Shown piece after piece: positions 6,382-14,833 of a stretch of 30,818 nucleotides of DNA. Numbering within the stretch: position 1 is the stretch's first letter; the number at the start of each line of letters is the position of its first letter. The notes beneath the pieces were generated by a model. That model was not told the DNA's origin, did no database searches, and saw only the letters and a program-made list of their open reading frames with translations. The DNA is taken from positions 1 to 30,818 of the forward strand of contig DASUKS010000108.1 in the NCBI GenBank assembly GCA_036278595.1. Direction: 5' to 3'. This DNA is from JADMII01 sp036278595 (GTDB lineage Bacteria; Chloroflexota; Dehalococcoidia; DSTF01; JACRBR01). Made by a program: the position numbers and the translations under genes.

Positions 6382-7643
6382 ACTCGCTTCACCGCATTGG
6401 TCGCGGCCTCGCCTTCCTCGTCCGCGGTGGCACGCTCGCCATCGCCGCGAACCTCAGCCTCGCCGTGCTCTCGCTCGCGCTGGCTCTCAGCCTCTGGCTC
6501 TACGTCACCGAGCGCGAGAACCCGCAGCAGACGGACACGTTCAACAGCGCGATCCAGATCCAGTTCGTCAACGTCCCGGACGGCCTCGCGCTCTCGAACG
6601 CCAGTGCCAGCAGCGTCCGCATTCAGATTGCGGCGCCGAAGAACCAGATCTCCGGCCTCAAGCCCAACGACTTCCAGGCAACCGTGAATCTCGGCGGCCT
6701 CGAGAAAGGCACCACGAGCCTCCCGGTCGATGTCACGTCCTCAAGCGGCAGCGTCAACGTCACCGACGTCACACCCTCGCGCGTCGATGTCACCGTCGAG
6801 CCGGTGCGCACGAAACAGGTGCCCGTGAAGATCAACCTTGTCGGCTCCCCGCAGCTCGGCTTCTCGGCCGGCGATCAGTCCGTGAATCCCTCGACCGCCA
6901 CCGTCACCGGCCCGGAGAGCCTCGTCGGCCTCGTTGACTCCGCCGTCGCCGATGCCAACATCGCCGGCCTGCGCGTCGACTTCAGCTCCAGCGTCGCGCT
7001 CGTCCCCCGCGACGTGCGCGGCGGCGACATCAGCCGCATCACCGTGGCCCCCGAGAAGGTCGATGTCAGCGTCAAGATGGTGCAGCGCCAGTTCTCGTCC
7101 GGCTTCGTCGTCAGCCCGGACATCCAGGGCGCACCGGCATCCGGCTACAATGTCGTCTCCGTCAGCGTCGAACCGTCGCTCGTCACGCTCCGCGGCCCGG
7201 CCGAGACGCTGCAGAACATCGATGCCGTCGCCGGCGTCCAGACCGACGAGATCTCGATCGCCGACCAGCGCACCGACGTCGTCCGCCAGGTTGGCCTTCA
7301 GCTCCCGGACGGCATCACCATTGATGGCGCCGATACCGTCACCGTACGCATCGCCATCGCGGCAGCGCGCGGCGAGCAGACCTACAGCGTGGTGCCGCAG
7401 GTGAAGAACGTCGGCGACAACCTCGCTGTGACCCTCCCCGGCGGCGCCGTCAGCGTCACGCTCTCCGGCGACGTCCCCACCCTGCAGGCGCTCAACCCCG
7501 GCTCGATCACCGTCACCGTGGACGCCAATGGCCTCGGCCCCGGCCTGCATACGCTGCCCATCACGGTGCAGGCGCCGACCGGCACGACCGTCGTTCGCAC
7601 GGACCCCGGGGAGTTCGGCATCGCCCTGAGTAAACGCCAGTGA
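6378..7643 (+). CDS. cdaR: CdaR/YbbR-domain protein, regulator of CdaA
   Basis: A 421-residue protein with one N-terminal membrane anchor (about 20-42, ending SLWLYVTERENP) and a long extracytoplasmic part made of about four YbbR-like beta repeats. Segments such as VPDGLALSN, KQVPVKINLVGSPQLGF and VSVEPSLVTLRGPAETL are typical. CdaR binds CdaA through the membrane and adjusts its activity in Firmicutes, and the same role is inferred here from the overlap with cdaA. The GTG start overlaps the cdaA stop as GTGA, and the end overlaps der the same way. The gene has low sequence conservation, but context and domain pattern agree. Confidence 0.9.
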   Translation: MNSLHRIGRGLAFLVRGGTLAIAANLSLAVLSLALALSLWLYVTERENPQQTDTFNSAIQIQFVNVPDGLALSNASASSVRIQIAAPKNQISGLKPNDFQATVNLGGLEKGTTSLPVDVTSSSGSVNVTDVTPSRVDVTVEPVRTKQVPVKINLVGSPQLGFSAGDQSVNPSTATVTGPESLVGLVDSAVADANIAGLRVDFSSSVALVPRDVRGGDISRITVAPEKVDVSVKMVQRQFSSGFVVSPDIQGAPASGYNVVSVSVEPSLVTLRGPAETLQNIDAVAGVQTDEISIADQRTDVVRQVGLQLPDGITIDGADTVTVRIAIAAARGEQTYSVVPQVKNVGDNLAVTLPGGAVSVTLSGDVPTLQALNPGSITVTVDANGLGPGLHTLPITVQAPTGTTVVRTDPGEFGIALSKRQ

Positions 7644-8992
7644 CGCTCGCCCAACTGCCTGTCGTCGCCATCGTCGGCCGCCCGAACGTCGGCAAGTCCG
7701 CGTTGTTCAACCGCATCGTCGGTGGCCGCCCTGCGCTCGTCGAAGACCTGCCCGGCACCACCCGCGACCGTATCTACGGCGATGCCGAGTGGCGCGGCCG
7801 CGCGTTCCAGGTCGTCGATACCGGCGGTCTCGAACCCGACGAGCCCGGCACCTACACGCCGCTCGTGCGCGCGCAGGTCGAGTACGCCCTGCGCGAGGCC
7901 GATGTCATCCTCTTCGTGGTCGATGCGAAGTCCGGCACAACCGCCGCCGACGAGGAGGTCGCCGACCTCCTGCGCCGCACGAACAAGCCCGTGCTCCTGC
8001 TCGCAAACAAGGCCGAGAACCGCGAGCGCCAGGAAGCGGCGATCGCCTTCTTCGAACTCGGACTCGGCGAACCGACCCCTATCAGCGCGTCGCACGGCCT
8101 CGGCGTCGCCGAAGCACTCGACCTCGTCGTCGATACGCTCGCCCCCGCCGAGCTCATCGACACTCCCGAGGGCCTGCGCCTCGCGATCGTCGGCCGCCCG
8201 AACGTCGGCAAGTCCGCGCTGCTCAACGCCGTCCTCGGCGAAGACCGCGTCATCGTCAGCGATGTCCCCGGTACCACCCGCGACGCTATCGACACGCCGT
8301 TCACGTTCGCCGATCATCGTCTCGTCCTGATCGACACCGCCGGCCTCCGCCGCCGCGGCAGCATCGAGGCTGGCGTCGAGAAGCACTCCGCACTGCGCGC
8401 CCGCCGCGCCCTCGAGCGCGCCGATGTCGCACTCTGCGTCTTCGACCTCGCGGAAGGCTTCACCGCGCAGGACGCGCACGTCGTCGGCTACGCGCTCGAT
8501 GCCGCCAAGGGCGTCGTCGTCGTCGCCAACAAGTGGGACCTCGTGCGCGACGGCGACTGGACACGCGAGGACTTCGAGCGCCGCCTCCGCTGGAAGCTCA
8601 AGTTCGCGCCGTGGATATCCATCCGCTTCGTCTCCGCGCTCGAATGCGACGGCATCGAGCCGCTGCTCGAAGAGGCGGTGCGTATCGGCGCCGAGCGCGA
8701 CCGCCATATCGAGACCGGCGCGCTCAACCACGCGATCCGCCGCGCCGTCGCCGAGAAGCCGCCGCCCAACCCCGCGAAGACGGGCCGACTCAAGCTCCTC
8801 TACGTCACGCAGGCCGAGACGAACCCGCCGACGTTCGTCTTCTTCGTCAACGAACCGTCGCGCGCGCACTTCGGCTATCGGCGCTACATGGAGAACGTCA
8901 TCCGCCGCACCTTCGGCTTCGAAGGCACCGCCATCCGCCTCGTCTTCCGCGGCCGCAACGAATCCGAGGCCGCCCGCGAAGCCGGCGGCTGA
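7640..8992 (+). CDS. der: Ribosome assembly GTPase Der (EngA)
   Basis: A 450-residue double-GTPase needed for maturation of the large ribosomal subunit. Two GTPase domains are clear. Domain one has GRPNVGKS (13-20), DTGG (60-63) and NKAE (123-126). Domain two has GRPNVGKS (185-192), DTAG (232-235) and NKWD (297-300). A C-terminal KH-like domain (about 360-440) ends with ENVIRRTFGFEGTAIRLVFR. The GTG start overlaps the cdaR stop. It is the fourth gene of a GTGA-coupled chain. NKAE instead of NKxD in domain one is a small variation that occurs in this family. Confidence 0.96.
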   Translation: MTLAQLPVVAIVGRPNVGKSALFNRIVGGRPALVEDLPGTTRDRIYGDAEWRGRAFQVVDTGGLEPDEPGTYTPLVRAQVEYALREADVILFVVDAKSGTTAADEEVADLLRRTNKPVLLLANKAENRERQEAAIAFFELGLGEPTPISASHGLGVAEALDLVVDTLAPAELIDTPEGLRLAIVGRPNVGKSALLNAVLGEDRVIVSDVPGTTRDAIDTPFTFADHRLVLIDTAGLRRRGSIEAGVEKHSALRARRALERADVALCVFDLAEGFTAQDAHVVGYALDAAKGVVVVANKWDLVRDGDWTREDFERRLRWKLKFAPWISIRFVSALECDGIEPLLEEAVRIGAERDRHIETGALNHAIRRAVAEKPPPNPAKTGRLKLLYVTQAETNPPTFVFFVNEPSRAHFGYRRYMENVIRRTFGFEGTAIRLVFRGRNESEAAREAGG

Positions 8993-8996
8993 TCGC

Positions 8997-10142
8997 GTGA
9001 TCACCCCGCGAACGACGCCCGCGGCGCGTTGCCGCGCGCTCGCCCGGAAGTCGCGCGTTCGTGCGGGCGCGATCGTGGCGCTCTTCGCTCTTGCCGCACT
9101 CGCGCTCGCCGCCTGCCGCGCAGGCGACGCCAGCACCGTCGCCCCCACCCCGTCCGGCAACGCCGCGCCCGACGTCGTCTCCTCACGCCTCGTCTGCCGG
9201 CTGATCGCGGGCAACCCGAGCGCCGCCGCCGCCACCATCACCGGCGTCGATGGCACGCAGAGCCTGCGCGTCGGCGACACCGACTACTGGTTCTTCGGCG
9301 ATACCGTCCGCAAGGGCCCCGACGGCCGCCAGGATGTGACGCAGGCCTCCGTCGCCACGTCATCGGACTTCGACGGCAGCGACTGCGTCGATCTGAAATT
9401 CAAGACGGCCGGCGGCGTCGCCCAGCCGCTCTTCCCCACCGGCGATGAGACCACCGCCTGGCCCGACGGCGTCCTCGCGTTCGATGACGGCAGCATCGTC
9501 TTCTACATGGTGCGCGCGATCCGCACGTCGCCCTTCGCCTGGCACGTCGGCTCCGTCGGCCTCGGCCGCATCCCCGCCGGCTCGGTCGATGGGCAGCGCA
9601 CCGTCGATACGATCTGGGACGAGAACAGCGGCTTCGGCTCGCGCGTCACCGGTGCCCGCTCGCCCGTCCGCGTCGGCGGCGACGTCATCGTCTTCCTCGA
9701 CACGGAAGCCGGCGGCAACTACGCCGCCCGCGCGCCCATCACGCGCCTCGCCGACCCGAACGCCTACACCTACTGGGACGGCAGTGGCTGGTCGCCCTCA
9801 CCCGCCAAGGCCGCGCCGATGTGGCCCGTCGAAACGTCCGGCGTCCCCGCCGACAACGGAATCTCCGTCTCCCGCGATCCCACGACCGGCAAGTGGCTCG
9901 CCGTCTACAACCAGGACCTCGCCACCATCGATGTCCGCACGTCGGACAACCCGTGGGGCCCATGGTCCGCCCCGAAGCAGTGGCTCGACTGCCGCCCGCT
10001 CGTCGGGCGACAGTACCCCTACTGCTACAGCGCCGAGCTCCACCGCGAGCTCAGCACCAACGCCACCACCCTCTACCTCACCTTCTCCGGCCAGGACCCC
10101 TACGACGTCTCGCTCATGGAACTCAAGACGAAGCGCCCATAA
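8997..10142 (+). CDS. Lipoprotein, DUF4185-like beta-propeller
   Basis: A 381-residue exported protein. A basic N-terminus is followed by a hydrophobic stretch ending in LALAAC, with Cys40 as the expected lipidation site, then a low-complexity linker. The mature part has spaced motifs such as GDTDYWFFGDTVRKGPDG, a run through AWPDGVLAFDDGSIVFYMVR, and a late NPWGPWSAPKQWLDC segment. These recall DUF4185 or glycosidase-like five-blade propellers, but no catalytic residue can be named. The GTG at 8997 begins four bases after the der stop and is the only start that gives a complete signal peptide; reading further upstream would lie inside der. It may be the last gene of the argF-der transcript. 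The family label is tentative, the lipoprotein call good. Confidence 0.7.
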   Translation: MITPRTTPAARCRALARKSRVRAGAIVALFALAALALAACRAGDASTVAPTPSGNAAPDVVSSRLVCRLIAGNPSAAAATITGVDGTQSLRVGDTDYWFFGDTVRKGPDGRQDVTQASVATSSDFDGSDCVDLKFKTAGGVAQPLFPTGDETTAWPDGVLAFDDGSIVFYMVRAIRTSPFAWHVGSVGLGRIPAGSVDGQRTVDTIWDENSGFGSRVTGARSPVRVGGDVIVFLDTEAGGNYAARAPITRLADPNAYTYWDGSGWSPSPAKAAPMWPVETSGVPADNGISVSRDPTTGKWLAVYNQDLATIDVRTSDNPWGPWSAPKQWLDCRPLVGRQYPYCYSAELHRELSTNATTLYLTFSGQDPYDVSLMELKTKRP

Positions 10143-10171
10143 CGCCGGCGCGGCGTGACGAACAACCAGCC

Positions 10172-11233
10172 CTACTGCCCGTCCGAAAGCCGGTACCGTA
10201 GCACCGCGCCGACGCCGCCCAGCGCCAGCAGTGGGCTGCTGCCCGCCACCGCTTCGATCGTCGCGCCCGTGGCCAGCGCCTTCCGCGTCAGCGTCGCCCG
10301 CACCGAATCGCCGACGTCCGCCGTATCGTCGATCAGCAGTTCGTCGACCTGCCCGTTGTCGAGCGCACGCTCGACGTCCGGCGCCCCTGTCGCGGCGAGC
10401 TGCCCCTTGCGCACCTCCGCCACGAGCCGCTCGACCGCCGACTCGCCTGAACGCGCCTCCGCTTCACGCAGCACCGGCTCCACCTCCGCCAGCACCTCGT
10501 TGCGCGTTGCCCGAAGGTCGAGCTTCACCACGTCGCGCACCTTCTCGAGCGCGTCCCGCGGCATCTGCTCTACAAGCGGGGCAATCGATGGCGGATCGCC
10601 CGCCAGGACGATGCGCGTCGCCCCCTCGCGTTCCGCAGTCCCCGCGATCGTCTTGCCGATCTCCGCCGTGAACTCGCGCCGGTGATTGTCGATGTGCCGC
10701 TGGTACCTCGCCTGCGACCACCCGCCCACCTGCCGCTTCTGGTAGTGCACAGGGTCGTCGTCGATGCCCCCGCGCTCCGACAGCGTCCCGTACCGGTAGA
10801 CGAACAGCCGCAGCGTGTTCGTATCGAGCACGGCCGCGAGCGCGGTCTCGAACTCATCGTCGAAGCGCGCCAGCTGGTAGAGGTCCGGCGCCTCCGCCGC
10901 CGTCACCTGGTTCTCGAATGGCACCCCCGCCTCGACCGTCTCGAACACGCCGCGTCCGCTGCACGCGAAGATCGCCGCCCCCTCGGTCGAGCGCTGCATC
11001 TCCTCGCGCAGCCAGCGGTTGATGCGGTCCGCGTCGGCATCGAACGAATCGAGCTTCGGCCCACGCGGGAGGTACGTCCTACGGATCTCCCGCATACGGT
11101 CCTCAAAGACGACGAGCCCGGCACGCCTCCCCGGACGCTCGCCCGGCACCTCCGGCCGCACGTCGAGGTAGATGCTGAGGAACGGCAGATCCCCGGGGGG
11201 GATATCGGCCAGACGCCGCAACAGCTCGTTCAT
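10172..11233 (-). CDS. Bacterial eRF1-like protein, baeRF10/VLRF1 type
   Basis: A 353-residue protein that I assign to the bacterial relatives of eRF1 and Vms1. An N-terminal domain (about 1-130) opens with LPFLSIYLDVRPE and carries an R-rich segment. The middle part has LRLFVYRYGTLSE and then the hallmark GGWSQARYQRHIDNH (170-184), where Gln174 takes the place of the catalytic-loop glutamine. Next come a TRIVLAGDPP strand (206-214) and a C-terminal eRF1-domain-3-like part with VDELLIDD and AVLRYRLSDG. In Vms1 such proteins release stalled peptides from ribosomes; a similar rescue role is inference here. It overlaps the preceding small basic gene by ATGA. Confidence 0.8.
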   Translation of the reverse strand: MNELLRRLADIPPGDLPFLSIYLDVRPEVPGERPGRRAGLVVFEDRMREIRRTYLPRGPKLDSFDADADRINRWLREEMQRSTEGAAIFACSGRGVFETVEAGVPFENQVTAAEAPDLYQLARFDDEFETALAAVLDTNTLRLFVYRYGTLSERGGIDDDPVHYQKRQVGGWSQARYQRHIDNHRREFTAEIGKTIAGTAEREGATRIVLAGDPPSIAPLVEQMPRDALEKVRDVVKLDLRATRNEVLAEVEPVLREAEARSGESAVERLVAEVRKGQLAATGAPDVERALDNGQVDELLIDDTADVGDSVRATLTRKALATGATIEAVAGSSPLLALGGVGAVLRYRLSDGQ

Positions 11234-11439
11234 CGCCGTCTCCGGCCCCGGGTCGGTCGTCCCGTGACCTGCTCCCGCTCGGCCCGCTGCACGTCGTCGA
11301 TCGGTTCGTCGTCGTACGCGCGCGCCGTGCGATCGAGAAGCGCCTGCTTGCGGCTGAAGCGCCGCCGCTCGCGGTCGAAGCGACCCCGCGCTTTCGCCGC
11401 CACCGCCCGCACCCGGTCGATCGGCAACATCCCTGGCAT
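11230..11439 (-). CDS. Small basic protein of unknown family
   Basis: A 69-residue protein rich in Arg, starting MPGMLPIDRV and ending TGRPTRGRRRR. I chose the ATG at 11439 because AAGGGGG lies four bases upstream. A longer form from 11487 has no such site. The last codons overlap the ATG of the baeRF10-like gene as ATGA, which points to coupled translation and a shared function. Its basic character would suit binding to RNA or ribosomes, but that is only inference. No known family is recognised. Confidence 0.55.
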   Translation of the reverse strand: MPGMLPIDRVRAVAAKARGRFDRERRRFSRKQALLDRTARAYDDEPIDDVQRAEREQVTGRPTRGRRRR

Positions 11440-11554
11440 CGCGCCCCCTTCCTCGACTCCCCTCAGCCTATCGACGTCCCGCACCACACCCGCTCACCCA
11501 ATCGGGGCTTGGATCGTCGCCCAAACCGCCGCGTTCCGACCTATCGACCATCCC

Positions 11555-11568
11555 CCAACGACCAACCA
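11555..11568 (+). repeat. CCAACGA heptamer pair
   Basis: CCAACGA then CCAACCA, two heptamers matching the arrays at 13938 and 21355, in the gap before the secreted-repeat gene. The remaining gap sequence holds no other clear signal. Confidence 0.4.
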
Positions 11569-11647
11569 CCCGGAAACATTGGCTCCCGTTAACCTTTCCC
11601 CCACCTCAGGCGTTCTCCCATCACAACCACAAAGGTCGAGGCACCTC

Positions 11648-13918
11648 ATGCGCGCCAGCACAATCAGACGCATCGCCCTCGCGCTCGCCGCCACCCTCGC
11701 GCTCGCGATGATGCTCCTCGTCCGCGACGCGCCCCTGCGCGCGTTCGCCACCGCGCCCGCCCCCGCGAACGACAACTTCAGCGCCCGCACCCGCATCGAG
11801 CCGCCGTTCTCGCCGCCCGGCGCCGATAGCCTGCCGGCCGACCAGACACAGCCGACCGATGGCGCGACACTCGAAGCCGGCGAGACGGCGCCCTGCGCCC
11901 CGGTCGGCGCCACCGTCTGGTTCGAGTTCACCGCCGACCGCACGACGACCATCGCGCTCGATACCACCGGCAGCAGCTTCGATACCGTCCTCGCCGTGTA
12001 CACGCTCAGCGGGCTCGCGTCTTCGCCCCCCGGCGGCTCGCTCGCGCCTGTCGCATGCGACGACAACGGGCTCGGCGCGCAGTCGCGTGTCACGTTCGCC
12101 GTGCAGCCGCAACAGCAGTACTACATCCAGGCCGGCGGGAAGAACGGCACGACCGGCACGCTGCACCTGCACGCCGACTGCAGCCCCGCCTGCGCGCCGA
12201 AGAACGACATGGTCGCCGACGCGCTGAACATCGACGCATCGGTCATGCCCGGTCGCGATACCCGCTCGACCGCGGCGGCGACCCTCGAGCGCGGCGAGCC
12301 CGCCGGCTGCGCCGGCATCGGCGCCACCGTCTGGTACCGCGTCGCGACGCTGCAGGCGCTGAAACTCGTCGTCACAACCCAAGGCAGCACGTTCGACACG
12401 GTGCTCGCCGTCTACCGCCAGGGCGCTGCGTTCCTCCCGTCACCGCCCGGCGGCATGACGCAGGTCGCCTGCGACGATAACGGCCTCGGACGTCAGTCGA
12501 AGTTGACCATCGACACCGAACCCGGCGACATCTTCTACATCCAGGCCGGCGGCGCATCCGGCACAACCGGCATGCTGACGGTCAACTTCGACTGCATCCC
12601 GGCGTGCCCGCCCGCCAACGACGCGTTCACCAGCGGCTGGGGTCTGGGCTTGCCCTTCGATGAATCCTTCGACACCACGGGCGCGACAGTCGATCCCGGC
12701 GAACAGCTGCCGTGCGGCCAGATGCGCAACACCGTCTGGTACCACTACCTCTACACGCCCGCCGTCTGGGACATCGCATTGAGCACAGCCGGCAGCGATG
12801 CGCCTGCCGTCGTCGCCGTCTACCGCGTTTCCTACGACGACGGCGTGAACCCAACGCCCGGGAACGTCGCCCTCGTCCGCTGCTCCGACCGCACGTCGAC
12901 AACGCCCCTGCGCTTCACCACCGAGGCGAACACCGAGTATGCCGTGCAGGTCGGCACGCGCGCCGGATCGCCCGGTCTCGTCCAGTTCCACGGCGACTGC
13001 GATCCCGCGCCCTGCCCGCCCCAGAACGACGACATCGCGCAGGCGTACGACGTCGATGCGCCCTGGGGCCTTCCTGGCGTTATCGGCTATGACACGCGCG
13101 GCGCCACCACCGAGCCCGGCGAGCCGCTCCCGTGCGGCGGCATCGGCAAGACATCCTGGCTTCGGCTGCGCAACTACGACGCAGGCACGCTCCGGTTCGA
13201 TACCGCGGGTAGCGACTTCAGCACGGTCCTCGCCGTCTACGAAGCGCCCGACGCGGTCGCGTCCGTCCCCTTCTCGGCCCTCCACCCGGTCGCCTGCGCC
13301 GCCTCCGATGCCTCTGGCGCGGCGCACCTCTCGTGGCAGCCGCACGCCGGCTCCGCGTACTTCCTGCAGGTCGGCGGTGTAAGCGGCGACGGTGGCCAGG
13401 TCGTCGTCAACGGGCAGTGCGACGGCTGCCCGCCCCCCAATGACGACGCCGCGTCCGCCATCTACATCGGGCCCGGCACCAACACCTCCGTCGACCTCAC
13501 GAATGCGACGCTCGAACAAGCCGAGCCCCAGTCGTGCGGCGCCATCGACGCCAGCGCCTGGTACGTCCTCGTCGGCGTCTCCGGCAGCATCACACTCAGC
13601 AGCGAAGGCAGCGTCGCCCCCGCCGCCATCGCCGTCTACGACCTCGAAGGCTTCTCACCGCCACCCGGCGCGCTGTCGAACGTCGCCTGCTCGACGGTCA
13701 CCGACGCCGCCGCCGCCGCCACCTTCGGTGCCACCCTCGGCCGCACCTACTACGTCCAGGTCGCTGCCCCCACTGGCGCCACCCGTGGCGTCGCGATGCT
13801 CCACATCAACTGCCCCGGCTGCTCCCAGAACGGCGGTGGCACCGTCACGTCCCCCGACGCCGGCGGCGTCACCGGCCCCGACACCGGATCCGGCGGCTAC
13901 CTCCCCTACCAGAGATGA
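11648..13918 (+). CDS. Secreted five-repeat, cysteine-patterned protein
   Basis: A 756-residue exported protein. A signal peptide (about 1-33) starts MRASTIRRIALALAATLALA. Five tandem units of about 137 residues follow (41-185, 186-322, 324-459, 460-597, 598-725). A typical unit runs ND..., ATxExGEPxxCG, TVWYR, TxGSxFDTVLAVY, VACDDN, YYIQVGG and xDCxPxCPP. The units resemble bacterial pre-peptidase C-terminal type beta domains. All 20 cysteines fall at four fixed places per unit, suggesting two disulfides each. Unit five has lost CDDN and TVLAVY. The tail ends GPDTGSGGYLPYQR, like a cell-wall sorting motif without the following membrane helix. The ATG at 11648 is set by the signal peptide. 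The function is unknown; a surface or adhesive role is inference. Confidence 0.75.
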   Translation: MRASTIRRIALALAATLALAMMLLVRDAPLRAFATAPAPANDNFSARTRIEPPFSPPGADSLPADQTQPTDGATLEAGETAPCAPVGATVWFEFTADRTTTIALDTTGSSFDTVLAVYTLSGLASSPPGGSLAPVACDDNGLGAQSRVTFAVQPQQQYYIQAGGKNGTTGTLHLHADCSPACAPKNDMVADALNIDASVMPGRDTRSTAAATLERGEPAGCAGIGATVWYRVATLQALKLVVTTQGSTFDTVLAVYRQGAAFLPSPPGGMTQVACDDNGLGRQSKLTIDTEPGDIFYIQAGGASGTTGMLTVNFDCIPACPPANDAFTSGWGLGLPFDESFDTTGATVDPGEQLPCGQMRNTVWYHYLYTPAVWDIALSTAGSDAPAVVAVYRVSYDDGVNPTPGNVALVRCSDRTSTTPLRFTTEANTEYAVQVGTRAGSPGLVQFHGDCDPAPCPPQNDDIAQAYDVDAPWGLPGVIGYDTRGATTEPGEPLPCGGIGKTSWLRLRNYDAGTLRFDTAGSDFSTVLAVYEAPDAVASVPFSALHPVACAASDASGAAHLSWQPHAGSAYFLQVGGVSGDGGQVVVNGQCDGCPPPNDDAASAIYIGPGTNTSVDLTNATLEQAEPQSCGAIDASAWYVLVGVSGSITLSSEGSVAPAAIAVYDLEGFSPPPGALSNVACSTVTDAAAAATFGATLGRTYYVQVAAPTGATRGVAMLHINCPGCSQNGGGTVTSPDAGGVTGPDTGSGGYLPYQR

Positions 13919-13937
13919 ACCATCCCCATCCCCAGCC

Positions 13938-13979
13938 CCAACGACCAACGACCAACGACCCCCCAACCTGCGACCTGCG
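13938..13979 (+). repeat. Tandem heptamers CCAACGA and ACCTGCG
   Basis: Three exact CCAACGA units (13938-13958) are followed by two ACCTGCG units (13966-13979), between the secreted-repeat gene and plsY. The unit length of seven matches the array at 21355. Confidence 0.7.
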
Positions 13980-14045
13980 ATCAACATTGCGCCGCCCGCC
14001 CACGCCTGTTACGACTCCCGTTGAAAGCACGGAGGCTAACAACAG

Positions 14046-14726
14046 ATGTGGTGGTCGATCGTCGCCGCCGCCCTCATCGGCTATCTCATCGGCTCGGTCC
14101 AGTTCGGCCTCATCATCGGCCGCATCACCCGCGGCATCGACATCCGCGACTACGGCAGCGGCGCCACCGGCGCCACCAACGTCATCCGGACGTCCGGCGC
14201 GAAGGCCGGTGTCCTCGTCATCCTGCTCGATGCCGGTAAGGGCGTCGCGGCCGCCTACATCGGCCTTGGCCTCGCGCACCTCGCCGGCGTATCCGGCACC
14301 GATGACCGCGCGTGGGCGATGGCCGCCGGCGGCCTCGGCGCAGTCGTCGGTCACATCTGGCCCGTGTTCTTCGGCTTCCGCGGCGGCAAGGCCGTCGCGA
14401 CCGGCGCCGGCGCCGCACTCGCGATGAACCCCGCCGCAACCGCGGCGCTCATCCCGATCGCCGCGCTCGTGGTCCTCGGGGTGCGCATCATGTCGGCGAT
14501 GACCGTCGCCATGACGATCCTGCTGGCGATCGTGTTCATCGCGCTCGCCGCGTTCGGCGTCAGCCCGTGGGCCTTCGCGGCCTACGCGGTCGCGGGCGCC
14601 GCGCTCATCGTCTGGAAGCACCGCGGCAACATCGGCCGCCTGCTCGAAGGCACCGAGCCGAAGATCGGCCGCGGCGGCGAGCGCCGCGCCGGCCCCACGC
14701 CCGGCGACCCGCGCCCCGCCCGCTGA
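14046..14726 (+). CDS. plsY: Acyl-phosphate glycerol-3-phosphate acyltransferase PlsY
   Basis: A 226-residue membrane enzyme that moves an acyl group from acyl-phosphate to glycerol-3-phosphate, the first step of phospholipid synthesis. Visible motifs are the glycine-rich loop YGSGATGATNVIRTSG (residues 37-52), GHIWPVFFGFRGGKAVATG (about 100-118) and KHRGNIGRLLEGTEPKIG near 195-212. Several membrane helices lie between them. GGAGG lies ten bases before the ATG. A basic, proline-rich tail follows the last motif. The gene stands alone between repeats and converges with the minus-strand cell-wall genes. The family call is firm. Confidence 0.95.
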   Translation: MWWSIVAAALIGYLIGSVQFGLIIGRITRGIDIRDYGSGATGATNVIRTSGAKAGVLVILLDAGKGVAAAYIGLGLAHLAGVSGTDDRAWAMAAGGLGAVVGHIWPVFFGFRGGKAVATGAGAALAMNPAATAALIPIAALVVLGVRIMSAMTVAMTILLAIVFIALAAFGVSPWAFAAYAVAGAALIVWKHRGNIGRLLEGTEPKIGRGGERRAGPTPGDPRPAR

Positions 14727-14764
14727 CTTCAGACCACCCAGATCGCGCGGGCATGTTGAACGCC

Positions 14765-14781
14765 CACGACGGGTTGTCGTG
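14765..14781. terminator. Small hairpin in the plsY convergent gap
   Basis: CACGAC-GGGTT-GTCGTG, a perfect six-base stem with a five-base loop, lies 38 bases past the plsY stop and between converging genes. It has no T-run. A weak terminator is possible. Confidence 0.3.
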
Positions 14782-14807
14782 AGGAGTCAGCCCGCAACGC
14801 TGCATAC

Positions 14808-14832
14808 TTAGGAGAGGGGCCGAGGGAGAGGT
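14808..14832 (+). repeat. Dispersed composite repeat, partial copy D
   Basis: GGAGAGGGGCCGAGGGAGAGG is the right half of the repeat found at 1984. The left hairpin arm is missing. It ends two bases before the stop codon of the flippase-like gene. Confidence 0.55.
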
Positions 14833-14833
14833 A

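Noticed and set aside
7382..9280. Long minus-strand reading frame opposite der and its neighbours
   Set aside because: An antisense artefact of high GC at the third codon position; der and the lipoprotein are well supported on the plus strand.
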